The notes under the pieces: model-generated
Seen by the model: the letters and a program-made list of their open reading frames with translations, nothing else
What the model was told of the DNA's origin: nothing
The model's database searches: none
Shown: one piece after another, positions 1-6,175 of the stretch
How positions within the stretch are numbered: the stretch's first letter is position 1
How the letters are laid out: every line of letters begins with the position of its first letter
NCBI GenBank assembly: GCA_028696285.1
Contig: JAQVHJ010000080.1
Span: 1 to 8,444, forward strand
Direction: 5' to 3'
From: a bacterium
GTDB taxonomy: Bacteria; AUK180; JAQVHJ01
Length of the DNA stretch: 8,444 nt
Position numbers and translations under genes: made by a program

Positions 1-2
1 TT

Positions 3-1100
3 ACATTGTCCGTCGGTTTTGGAGCCCGGGAAAAATCACTCGTATCGATTGAAAAGATAGGCTCCCGATTGATCCTTATTTTCCCGGGAAAGATAAGCGG
101 AATGGCTCAGATGGGTGAAGCGGGGATAGAGATGGAGAAGGATGATGTGAAAGCAATTGCAGCAGTGGCCGGAGTGGAAGAGGTGGTTCCGCAGGTAGGA
201 ACGAATGTTGAAGCAGGATATAAAAATCTTGAGACGGATACATTCATATTCGGGGTAACTTCAAATTTTCCGAAGGTAAGAGATTATTCAATGAACCGCG
301 GAAGATTTTTCACGGAGAATGAGGATTTGACCGGAAAGAGAGTCTGCGTCCTTGGATATAAGGTCGCAGAAAAATTGTTCAAGTATGAAAACCCCATAGG
401 AAAGAGTATTACAGTTCGGGGTTTAAAAGGAGAGGGGGTATTTAAAGTTATCGGGGTACTTAATCCCAAAGGCCAGAATATTACAGTAGATCAGGATGAC
501 AGGTTCTATGCCCCCATTACTTCGGTTCAGGAAGATATCTTGAAGAAATCTGAAATTAGTGTTGTTTACGTAAGAATTAAAAAGAACCAGTCAACAGAAG
601 AAATGATAAAGAGAATTCAATATGCCTTAAGAAAAAAATATGGGGACCGCGCGGAATATTTCTCTGTCAAGAGCCAGGAAGAGATAATGGGTTTGCTCGG
701 AACCATAAGCAATGTTTTTACGGCATTAATAGCAAGTATTGCAGGCCTTGCTCTCTTGGTCGGTGGCGTAGGAATCATGAATATAATGCTTGTTACCGTT
801 AATGAGAGAAGAAAGGAAATAGGAATTAGAAAAGCAGTAGGGGCGACTTATAAGAATATCCTTCTCCAATTTATTTCAGAAGCGATTCTTCTCGCTAATT
901 TAGGCAGTTTCTCCGGTGTTATTTTAGGTGTGATTTTATCCGGGTTTATATCCGTTGCAGCGGGGTGGAAATTAATTGTTTCAATCCCTATGATTATTCT
1001 GGCAATCCTGGTTGCCAATTTAATAGGGGTATTCTTCGGGATATATCCAGCGCGAAAGGCTGCAATGCTTAATCCGATGGAAACGTTGAGAGAGTTATAA
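3..1100 (+). CDS. MacB/FtsX-type ABC transporter permease, 5'-truncated by window edge
   Basis: Membrane-spanning subunit of a MacB-type ABC exporter, a class that uses ATP hydrolysis to drive periplasmic conformational change rather than moving substrate through the membrane itself. The frame is open to the left edge. The first residues (T-L-S-V-G-F-G-A-R-E-K) match the family segment just after the first transmembrane helix, so the TTG at 6 is not a real start and the N-terminus lies upstream. Counting from that TTG, residues about 12-230 form the periplasmic domain (MacB_PCD type). Residues about 236-262, 286-316 and 324-347 are hydrophobic segments of the FtsX domain, with the typical loop N-E-R-R-K-E-I-G-I-R-K-A-V-G-A at 266-280 and the ending G-I-Y-P-A-R-K-A-A-M-L-N-P-M-E at 345-359. 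No ATPase domain is visible; it must be upstream or on another polypeptide. The stop TAA abuts the next ATG, so the genes are probably co-transcribed and coupled. Substrate unknown. Confidence 0.9.
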   Translation, partial: TLSVGFGAREKSLVSIEKIGSRLILIFPGKISGMAQMGEAGIEMEKDDVKAIAAVAGVEEVVPQVGTNVEAGYKNLETDTFIFGVTSNFPKVRDYSMNRGRFFTENEDLTGKRVCVLGYKVAEKLFKYENPIGKSITVRGLKGEGVFKVIGVLNPKGQNITVDQDDRFYAPITSVQEDILKKSEISVVYVRIKKNQSTEEMIKRIQYALRKKYGDRAEYFSVKSQEEIMGLLGTISNVFTALIASIAGLALLVGGVGIMNIMLVTVNERRKEIGIRKAVGATYKNILLQFISEAILLANLGSFSGVILGVILSGFISVAAGWKLIVSIPMIILAILVANLIGVFFGIYPARKAAMLNPMETLREL

Positions 1101-2420
1101 ATGAGATTGAGATTAATATATTACCTTGTAAAAAATTTAATAAGAAATTCAATAATCCGGAAACCACCGGAGAAGATTAAGGAAGTCCAGTTAAGCAAGC
1201 TAAGAAAATTAATTAAGTTTGTTTATAAAAAAAATCAGTATTACAGGGAATTATTTGATAAAGCAGCAATAACACCGGATTCAATTCAGTCCCTTGATGA
1301 CATCAGGAAGATACCGGTTTCCACAAGACAGAACTTAGTGCAGGCATTTCCTCATAAAATTTTAAGCAAGGGTTTTAAACCCGGAAAGAATTGTTTCTTG
1401 GTTTCAACTTCAGGTTCGACAGGGGTTCCCATAAAGATTTATAAAAGTTACGATACAATATTTTCAACCATATCAATGGGTTCAAAGAAATTCATGGGGA
1501 AGATCTTCAATGTTGATAAAATTTCAATTATGTCAATTCTTGTTTACGCTCCGGAAACCATAGAACAGATCCTTACTGATTTCGTAATGAAGAGTAAACA
1601 TTTACCGTTTCGGAAGGTAAATGCATTGGATGACGTTAATGTTTATATTGAAAATTTGAATGAATTCAAACCTCAGATTCTTTTTACATATCCTTCTGTA
1701 TTAAAGGATATTAAGATGATGGTAGATTCAAAAGGATTGAATGTTCATTCACCAAGATTAATATTTACAAGTGCGGAGATCTTTGAGAAAGAATTCAGGA
1801 AGGAAATGAAAAAGATATTTCCCGAATCTCAGATTATAGATACATATTTTTCTACAGAAGCGGGGTTGATAGCATCCAATTGTAAGGAAGGAGATAAAAT
1901 GCACATCCTTAATGACAGGGTGATTCTTGAGATTATTGACAATGACGGGAACCCGGTTAAAGCCGGAGAGACAGGGAATGTTGTCATTACTGATCTGAAT
2001 AATTTTGCTTCGCCTGTCATCCGATATGACGGATTAAATGATTTGGCAAAGTTTTCCGAAACACCATGTTCCTGCGGTCATCCGGGAACATTCCTTGAAA
2101 TGGTCGCCGGAAGGAAGGTAGATTCTATCGTTACAAAATCAGGAAGGATAATTAATCCGTTCAGGGTAACAGAAATTCTTTCAGTGATTAAAGGAATTGC
2201 AAAATATCAAGTAATACAAAAAGCTCTTGATGTCCTTGATATATTTATTGTTCCTGAACTTGACAGGGAGCAGGAAAGGATCGGGAGAAAAGTTTATTCA
2301 GATTTAAAAGAACTTTTCGGGGATGAGATGATGTATGAGATAATCTTTGTGAATAAAATAGAGAGAAGCTCCTCTTCCGGAATGTTCCAGTTAGTTAAGT
2401 CCGAGGTCTCCACTCAATGA
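1101..2420 (+). CDS. PaaK/CapK-like adenylate-forming enzyme (phenylacetate-CoA ligase family)
   Basis: A 439-residue protein of the ANL adenylating superfamily, closest in layout to phenylacetate-CoA ligase and CapK proteins, which activate a carboxylate as acyl-AMP and usually pass it to CoA. Visible motifs are the phosphate loop S-T-S-G-S-T-G at 102-108, Y-F-S-T-E-A-G at 249-255, the ribose-binding R-Y-D at 308-310, a C-S-C-G knuckle at 323-326 typical of the CapK/PaaK group, and G-R-K-V-D at 337-341. The C-terminal subdomain (about 342-439) is present. Where the family normally has S-G-K-F (the A10 catalytic lysine), this protein reads S-G-M-F at 426-429, so the lysine seems replaced by methionine. 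Lys433 is nearby, but I cannot say whether it substitutes. The ATG at 1101 follows the permease stop with no gap and a weak GAGAG upstream, and the gene overlaps the acyltransferase by ATGA. The substrate is not predictable; the exporter next door suggests a product destined for the envelope or outside. Confidence 0.85.
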   Translation: MRLRLIYYLVKNLIRNSIIRKPPEKIKEVQLSKLRKLIKFVYKKNQYYRELFDKAAITPDSIQSLDDIRKIPVSTRQNLVQAFPHKILSKGFKPGKNCFLVSTSGSTGVPIKIYKSYDTIFSTISMGSKKFMGKIFNVDKISIMSILVYAPETIEQILTDFVMKSKHLPFRKVNALDDVNVYIENLNEFKPQILFTYPSVLKDIKMMVDSKGLNVHSPRLIFTSAEIFEKEFRKEMKKIFPESQIIDTYFSTEAGLIASNCKEGDKMHILNDRVILEIIDNDGNPVKAGETGNVVITDLNNFASPVIRYDGLNDLAKFSETPCSCGHPGTFLEMVAGRKVDSIVTKSGRIINPFRVTEILSVIKGIAKYQVIQKALDVLDIFIVPELDREQERIGRKVYSDLKELFGDEMMYEIIFVNKIERSSSSGMFQLVKSEVSTQ

Positions 2421-3439
2421 AATTACGGGATGCTCTTCCTGAGGACAATATGCAATTATTGGAATTAGACAGAAGAGTCTCTCAGGGTGAATGGATTGAA
2501 CTCGCCTTTGAAAAGAAAAATTTCTTTTTTAAATCAAGCCAATTTAAAAAAAGCAGAATTTTAGTTGTTGAAGACAATGGAAAGATCATAGGAACACTAT
2601 CAGCAGGAATCAAAGAAGTTTTTCTCAATAATAAGAAAATAAACGTAGGGTCTGTATTTGATTTACGTCTTGATCCAGAGTATAGAAAAAATACTTCAAG
2701 AGAATATTACTCAGGAATAAAGGAAATGGACCGGTGGCTTATTGAAAATAATGCGGAATTTTCATGCGGTTATGTCAGAATTGATAACGAAAGAGCAATG
2801 AAGGCAATAACAAAAAGAGGGTATGCTATTTTAAAGAAAATTAAATTCTATTCCGCTGCCATATCAAGAAGAATGAATGTGAATGAAGATTATTTTTACA
2901 ACGAACAAGAGATTTTGGAAATGATAAATAAGAAGAATAGAAAAAAGCAGCTGTTTTTCGATAGACAGGAAACAGCGGATTTACCCTTATGGAAAAACGC
3001 CATAGGAATAAGAACAGAAAACGGTTATGCATGTTGCCGGATTTGGGATGTTGCTCAGGAAAAGGAAATTATCATTTATGAGATGCCATGGTATCTTAAC
3101 CTGCTCGGGAAGACATCCTATTTCACGTCAAGATTTTTACCGTTACCCTATTTTCCCCCAAAGAATCACAGGATAAAATATTGGCTGCTTATGGATTTAA
3201 TATATGACGGAAAAGACAAGAAAAAACTTATCAGGAAACTGCTGAAGAAGGTGAATAATATTTGTCTTGAAAATAAAACCCGCTTCCTCCTAATCCCTTC
3301 AGAAGAAGATCATCTCCTCCATTCAGCCATGCCATACATATTCAAACCCGCATTCGATTTCTATTACATATATAAAACATTCGGCCCCATGAAATTAAAT
3401 CCAAATCTATCCCTCGATTTGGATCCCCGGGATTTTTAA
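2417..3439 (+). CDS. GNAT-like N-acyltransferase, possibly two-domain
   Basis: A 340-residue protein whose first half resembles the GNAT acetyltransferase superfamily, which moves an acyl group from acyl-CoA (or a carrier) to an amine. Residues 1-35 look like the first strand and helices. The strand at 47-63 (R-I-L-V-V-E-D-N-G-K-I-I-G-T) and the motif-A strand D-L-R-L-D-P-E-Y-R at 82-90 are characteristic. The next residues, K-N-T-S-R, lack the glycines of the usual R/Q-x-x-G-x-G/A acetyl-CoA loop. The segment at about 118-140 (Y-V-R-I-D-N-E-R-A-M-K, then R-G-Y) fits the second half of the fold. Residues about 195-325 may be a second, degenerate GNAT-like unit, but this is uncertain. The start ATG at 2417 overlaps the preceding stop by 4 bases, with GAGG at 2403-2406 as ribosome binding site. 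The stop TAA takes its last two bases from the inverted repeat of the adjacent element, so the C-terminus may have been altered by insertion. Substrate unknown. Confidence 0.7.
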   Translation: MKLRDALPEDNMQLLELDRRVSQGEWIELAFEKKNFFFKSSQFKKSRILVVEDNGKIIGTLSAGIKEVFLNNKKINVGSVFDLRLDPEYRKNTSREYYSGIKEMDRWLIENNAEFSCGYVRIDNERAMKAITKRGYAILKKIKFYSAAISRRMNVNEDYFYNEQEILEMINKKNRKKQLFFDRQETADLPLWKNAIGIRTENGYACCRIWDVAQEKEIIIYEMPWYLNLLGKTSYFTSRFLPLPYFPPKNHRIKYWLLMDLIYDGKDKKKLIRKLLKKVNNICLENKTRFLLIPSEEDHLLHSAMPYIFKPAFDFYYIYKTFGPMKLNPNLSLDLDPRDF

Positions 3440-3473
3440 CAGGGACGGATAGAAAAAAAGTTGAAAAATTGAA
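3438..3473 (+). repeat. Left inverted repeat of the RAYT-like element (36 bp)
   Basis: Begins AACAGGGACGGATAG and continues through an A7 run and GTTGAAAAATTGAA. It is the exact reverse complement of 4442-4477 over all 36 positions, with mismatches immediately beyond on both sides (3437 and 3474). The first two bases complete the TAA stop of the upstream acyltransferase gene. Confidence 0.95.
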
Positions 3474-3478
3474 TCAAC
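3453..3478 (-). terminator. Weak terminator-like hairpin after the RAYT-like gene
   Basis: On the minus strand, GTTGA (plus 3474-3478) and TCAAC (plus 3460-3464) can pair around a 9-nt loop and are followed at once by seven T (plus 3453-3459). The stem is only 5 bp, so this is a weak candidate. Most of it lies in the left inverted repeat; the right copy lacks the pairing arm because it differs outside the 36 bp. Confidence 0.3.
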
Positions 3479-3568
3479 AGTAATCGTTAATTTTAACCCT
3501 ATATTTTGTGAATTGCAGGCATTGTCCACCCGTAAATAGTATGAAAAACAGTGATAATAGTTGGAATT

Positions 3569-4420
3569 TTATTGTTTTAGAATTTTTGAAATTGAGGATT
3601 TTGAAAGGAGGAAAAGTTCTGCAATTTGTGATTTTGTAAACCCAAGATTGATTAATTTTTTTATAGTATGCAGACGAATTTTTTGTTTTTGCTTATCTCT
3701 ACTATAAGAAAAACTGCGGATATCATCAAGTTTTAAATCATTTTTATTTAAAATTAAAGTCGCTTCTTTATATAATAGAGGGCTAACTCCTCTTCGTTCT
3801 TTTTTAACAGGTTTAAAAATCCCGTTACGTCTTTTTTCTAAACAAAGATAATCGTTTTTTTCACCAATTGAATTTTTATATATGGGAAAGGATTTTCTGT
3901 TTGATGCAATAAATTTCTCATAATTTCGATGATTTTTAAACACTTCAATTTTTTTAATTTTAAAAAAATTAGGATCCGTAGAACCTTCATAGAATGCAAT
4001 ACTCGTAAATTTGTAAGTATTAATATTCCCGTTGACATCTTGGAATTTAGAGAATGAATGGATATGTTTAATTAAAATAGGTAAATATTTTTCATTTAGT
4101 ACGATAAAAGGGTTATACCGATCTTGAAAAACATATCCGACAGCTTTATATTTTCCATTGAAATACAGGGCATATTTTGTATTTAACTTGTGAAAAAACT
4201 TATGCAATTCTTGTAACTTTCGTTTAATAAGAAATAGAGCTTCGGTCTTTGTAAAACAATATGCATATATTTCCAAGTCATGTTTATTCTGGATTTCGTT
4301 AAAGAACCGAATATATTTTTGGATGTCATAATTTGAAAAAAACAACGGTTGATTTCTTTGCCCTTTAATGCTTATATAGTAAAAGTAATTTTTCTTGTCA
4401 ATTCTAATTCTTCTATACAT
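3569..4420 (-). CDS. RAYT-like (Y1 transposase family) protein lacking catalytic residues, with C-terminal HTH
   Basis: A 283-residue, Lys/Asn/Phe-rich protein with the order of features of REP-associated tyrosine transposases: an N-terminal strand Y-F-Y-Y-I-S-I-K-G-Q at 12-21, N-Q-P-L-F-F at 23-28, A-Y-C-F at 53-56, L-N-T-K-Y-A-L-Y-F-N at 79-88, and V-F-Q-D-R-Y-N-P-F-I-V at 97-107, matching the family pattern H-L-F-Q-G-R-Y-K-A-I-L-V. Where the family has M-P-N-H-x-H-L-L (the HUH metal-binding pair), this protein has T-K-T-E-A-L-F-L at 57-64. Where the helix carrying the nucleophilic tyrosine reads R-Y-I-x-L-N-P, it has K-H-I-H-S-F-S at 118-124. The three catalytic positions therefore appear lost, yet the frame is intact. 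Residues about 252-283 form a helix-turn-helix (G-F-T-K-S-Q-I-A-E-L-F-L-L-S-K-S-S-I-S). It could still bind DNA as a regulator or as a partner of an active relative. The alignment is by eye. No clear Shine-Dalgarno precedes the ATG. Confidence 0.8.
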   Translation of the reverse strand: MYRRIRIDKKNYFYYISIKGQRNQPLFFSNYDIQKYIRFFNEIQNKHDLEIYAYCFTKTEALFLIKRKLQELHKFFHKLNTKYALYFNGKYKAVGYVFQDRYNPFIVLNEKYLPILIKHIHSFSKFQDVNGNINTYKFTSIAFYEGSTDPNFFKIKKIEVFKNHRNYEKFIASNRKSFPIYKNSIGEKNDYLCLEKRRNGIFKPVKKERRGVSPLLYKEATLILNKNDLKLDDIRSFSYSRDKQKQKIRLHTIKKLINLGFTKSQIAELFLLSKSSISKILKQ

Positions 4421-4426
4421 AACTAT

Positions 4427-4454
4427 ATTATAACATATTTTTTCAATTTTTCAA
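4427..4454 (-). promoter_or_regulatory. Sigma-70 promoter of the RAYT-like gene, -35 inside the inverted repeat
   Basis: On the minus strand, TTGAAA (plus 4449-4454) and TATAAT (plus 4427-4432) are separated by 16 bp. The expected start of transcription, about 7 nt after the -10 box, falls at or next to the A of the ATG (4420). The mRNA would then be leaderless or nearly so, which fits the absence of a Shine-Dalgarno. The -35 lies within the 36-bp repeat and the -10 just inside it. Confidence 0.6.
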
Positions 4455-4477
4455 CTTTTTTTCTATCCGTCCCTGTT
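4442..4477 (-). repeat. Right inverted repeat of the RAYT-like element (36 bp)
   Basis: Perfect reverse complement of the repeat at 3438-3473, ending CTATCCGTCCCTGTT on the plus strand. It carries the TTGAAA used as the probable -35 box of the transposase-like gene on the minus strand. Its outer edge lies 23 bp before the -35 box of the outer-membrane protein operon. Confidence 0.95.
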
Positions 4478-4500
4478 TTTTTTTCATTTTTAAAAAAATC

Positions 4501-4529
4501 TTGACAAGAGGAGATATCTGTTGTATAAT
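4501..4529 (+). promoter_or_regulatory. Perfect-consensus sigma-70 promoter of the OMP operon
   Basis: TTGACA at 4501-4506 and TATAAT at 4524-4529 with the ideal 17-bp spacer. Upstream A/T tracts (about 4476-4499) resemble an UP element. Predicted transcription start is about 4536, giving a leader of about 120 nt before the ATG at 4659. This predicts strong constitutive expression. Confidence 0.85.
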
Positions 4530-4578
4530 ATACCTTATATGAATTATTATTAATATATAAAGATCTTTGAAATTTTGA

Positions 4579-4589
4579 AAAGGAGGTGA
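4579..4589 (+). promoter_or_regulatory. Orphan Shine-Dalgarno in the OMP leader, STAB-SD-like
   Basis: AAAGGAGGTGA matches the usual complement of the 16S rRNA 3' end over 11 bases, but no ATG, GTG or TTG follows at a usable distance. The only GTG (4586-4588) overlaps the site itself, and the next ATG (4608) is 21 nt beyond the core. It sits about 43 nt from the predicted mRNA 5' end. Twelve bases, TTGAAAAGGAGG, are repeated exactly at 4575-4586 and 4638-4649. In Bacillus cry3A an analogous non-initiating site (STAB-SD) stabilises mRNA by binding 30S subunits; a similar role here is inference. A 7-bp hairpin (4593-4599 with 4612-4618) can form between the two sites. Confidence 0.55.
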
Positions 4590-4607
4590 GTTTCGGGAAT
4601 TATTTCA

Positions 4608-4637
4608 ATGGTTCTCGATTTAGTCATAGTTTATTAA
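4608..4637 (+). other. Possible 9-codon leader ORF
   Basis: An ATG followed by eight codons (M-V-L-D-L-V-I-V-Y) and TAA ends directly before the second TTGAAAAGGAGG repeat. The strong upstream Shine-Dalgarno is too far (21 nt) unless the intervening hairpin shortens the gap, but that hairpin would also bury the region around the ATG. Expression is doubtful; it is listed because it is the only short ORF that could use the orphan site. Confidence 0.12.
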
Positions 4638-4641
4638 TTGA

Positions 4642-4649
4642 AAAGGAGG
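4642..4649 (+). promoter_or_regulatory. Ribosome binding site fixing the first OMP start at 4659
   Basis: AAAGGAGG lies 9 nt before the ATG at 4659. A longer reading from TTG at 4638 would place this site inside the coding sequence and add seven residues in front of a normal signal peptide, so 4659 is preferred. It also makes the protein exactly the same length as its downstream paralogue. Confidence 0.9.
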
Positions 4650-4658
4650 GTACTTTTG

Positions 4659-6161
4659 ATGAAAAGAACCTTAGCAGTAGTATTTATCCTTGCGCTTGGT
4701 CTTATGAGTGCATTTGGATACTCTCTGAGAATGGATTCGATGGGCAGGATCGGGTATGCCATCGATGATTTTGAATCGGATGTAGAAAGGAACCCGGCAC
4801 AAATTGCAGGGATGGAGAAGAATTACTTCCGTTTAGGTCTAGGGATGGATGCGGGTGCGTTGACCTATGAAACCAAGACGGACAATATCTGGACCGGTGG
4901 TTATCATGGCACAAACACTCAGGAATACACCTATTCCGGTATGCCGATTTCAGTTCTTGGTTTCTATAAATTCGGAACGATTGCTCTTGGTCTTCAGTTT
5001 GACATGCCAAAAGAGACATACACTCATAACTGGGGCTATGATGATGCGTGGTATGATGACACTAATATTGAAATAGACAAATGGGAAGAAGAGGTTTCAG
5101 GCGGGATTCAGAATTTTGCCTTAACAATCGGTACGAATGTTGCCAACTTTGATATTGGCGTAAATTTCGGCCAGATTTCAGGTGCATATAATTATACCTA
5201 TTCTTATGCAGAAGACGGTGACGCAACCGGAGATCATGACTGGAGTGAATATGAGCAGGAAGTTACTGCAGACAATACATTCTATGGTTTTGGCGTAAAG
5301 TATCCTACTGGAAAGATGATTCTTGAATTTGCATATAAGATGTCATCATTAACAGGTGAAACCACAACTAAGCAGGATGATGATTATGACAGTTTCTTCG
5401 ATATTTTAAATATCGGTGATGTAGCGGATCATGATAATTATCCCATCATGGAATTCACCCTTGATTCGTCTTTAATTCACTTAAGAGGGAAATATAAATA
5501 TTCTGAAGAGATCGATGCTTCCGCAGCGATTGACATTGTTGTTCACAATGCAGAGCCGACAGAAGTCCATTCGACCTTACCAGAACATACACCTGCAGAA
5601 ATTGAGATCAGCCAGACTAACGTAGCTTTTGCTGTCGGATTTGACAAAGACAAGTATAAATTCGGTTTGGAAATGAACTATAACATGTTTGATGTAACCT
5701 TTACGGGATATGGAGTAGACACATGGACTCCTTATGTTTCCTATAAAGCAACAGAAGTTTCAGCATCAGCAAAACTCCTTGTTTTAAAGGTTGGAACCGA
5801 GTATGCTGCGACAGATAAAGTTACATTACGAGCCGGCGCAATTAAATATGCTCCTCTTAATGCTACAATGGAAAGTACAGATTACTGGGCTGATGGAACG
5901 GTCGGTTATAAAGAAGAAATGACATTAGATCAGCTCAATACCGGAAACATAATATTAGCATCAATTGGTGCTGAATACAAGATCAATGACAGGATGTTCC
6001 TTGAATACGGATATCTTGGAGGGAAGTATTTATATAATCAGAATACCCTGGCTCTCGTAACAGATCTTGGTGCTTATGGCGGAGCTCTGTTTACAGGTGC
6101 TTCAATGTTAACTCCGATGTCCATTACTTCACACAGATTCTCTGTGAAATATTTATTCTAA
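4659..6161 (+). CDS. Outer-membrane beta-barrel protein, first of two tandem paralogues
   Basis: A 500-residue exported protein of a family I do not recognise by name. Residues 1-20 are a signal peptide (M-K-R-T, then a hydrophobic core, with A-F-G before a likely cleavage at 20/21). The mature start S-L-R-M-D-S-M-G-R-I, followed by E-R-N-P-A at 43-47, recalls the N-P-A segment near the start of FadL/OmpP1-type and PorV-type barrels, but that is only suggestive. The rest is rich in alternating, aromatic beta strands. The blocks best shared with the paralogue are about 203-225 (T-A-D-N-T-F-Y-G-F-G, P-T-G-K-M), about 333-345 (F-G-L-E-M-N-Y-N-M-F) and 448-500. It ends K-Y-L-F; a C-terminal aromatic on an amphipathic strand is the usual signal for BAM-mediated outer-membrane insertion. 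It is acidic and tyrosine-rich, with loop-like D/E/T/Y stretches at about 70-80 and 125-145. The very strong promoter and ribosome sites predict an abundant protein, perhaps a general porin; that role is inferred. Confidence 0.8.
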   Translation: MKRTLAVVFILALGLMSAFGYSLRMDSMGRIGYAIDDFESDVERNPAQIAGMEKNYFRLGLGMDAGALTYETKTDNIWTGGYHGTNTQEYTYSGMPISVLGFYKFGTIALGLQFDMPKETYTHNWGYDDAWYDDTNIEIDKWEEEVSGGIQNFALTIGTNVANFDIGVNFGQISGAYNYTYSYAEDGDATGDHDWSEYEQEVTADNTFYGFGVKYPTGKMILEFAYKMSSLTGETTTKQDDDYDSFFDILNIGDVADHDNYPIMEFTLDSSLIHLRGKYKYSEEIDASAAIDIVVHNAEPTEVHSTLPEHTPAEIEISQTNVAFAVGFDKDKYKFGLEMNYNMFDVTFTGYGVDTWTPYVSYKATEVSASAKLLVLKVGTEYAATDKVTLRAGAIKYAPLNATMESTDYWADGTVGYKEEMTLDQLNTGNIILASIGAEYKINDRMFLEYGYLGGKYLYNQNTLALVTDLGAYGGALFTGASMLTPMSITSHRFSVKYLF

Positions 6162-6175
6162 ATTCAAAAAGAAAA

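Larger units (their letters stand above)
3438..4477. mobile_element. RAYT/IS200-like element with perfect 36-bp inverted terminal repeats
   Basis: A 1,040-bp unit made of one minus-strand transposase-like gene between two perfect 36-bp inverted repeats. It lies exactly between the acyltransferase stop and the promoter of the outer-membrane protein operon. Its interior is visibly richer in A+T than the neighbouring genes. Both outer flanks are T-runs (five T at 3433-3437, seven T at 4478-4484), which could be a 5-bp TTTTT target duplication or simply insertion into a homopolymer. True IS200/IS605 and RAYT elements do not make target duplications, and REP-type repeats near RAYT genes are usually short imperfect palindromes, so long terminal inverted repeats are atypical. 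The 95 bp between the left repeat and the gene (3474-3568) contain only a short palindrome, GTTAA-TT-TTAAC, at 3486-3497. Confidence 0.7.

Noticed and set aside
6..8. TTG as the start of the permease
   Set aside because: The frame is open to the window edge, and the residues before it belong to the conserved family segment after transmembrane helix 1, so the gene is truncated by the window.
3422..3432. Near-palindrome ATCCC-C-GGGAT at the end of the acyltransferase gene as terminator or operator
   Set aside because: The 1-nt centre cannot form an RNA hairpin loop, and it is coding sequence (D-P-R-D); no other support.
3433..4484. TTTTT flanks as proof of a 5-bp target duplication
   Set aside because: Both flanks are T homopolymers, so the match could be chance or target preference; kept only as a possibility.
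4638..4658. Upstream TTG start extending the first OMP by seven residues
   Set aside because: It would put the AAAGGAGG site inside the coding sequence and add residues ahead of a normal signal peptide; the ATG at 4659 also gives the same length as the paralogue.
4586..4768. 60-codon plus-strand ORF starting at GTG inside the leader
   Set aside because: Its start codon overlaps the Shine-Dalgarno itself, and most of it runs out of frame through the signal-peptide region of the first OMP gene; it has no recognisable features.
4702..5019. 105-codon minus-strand ORF opposite the first OMP
   Set aside because: Composition is that of an antisense shadow (rich in Ser, His, Pro and Cys), with no domain or ribosome site; the plus-strand gene is clearly real.
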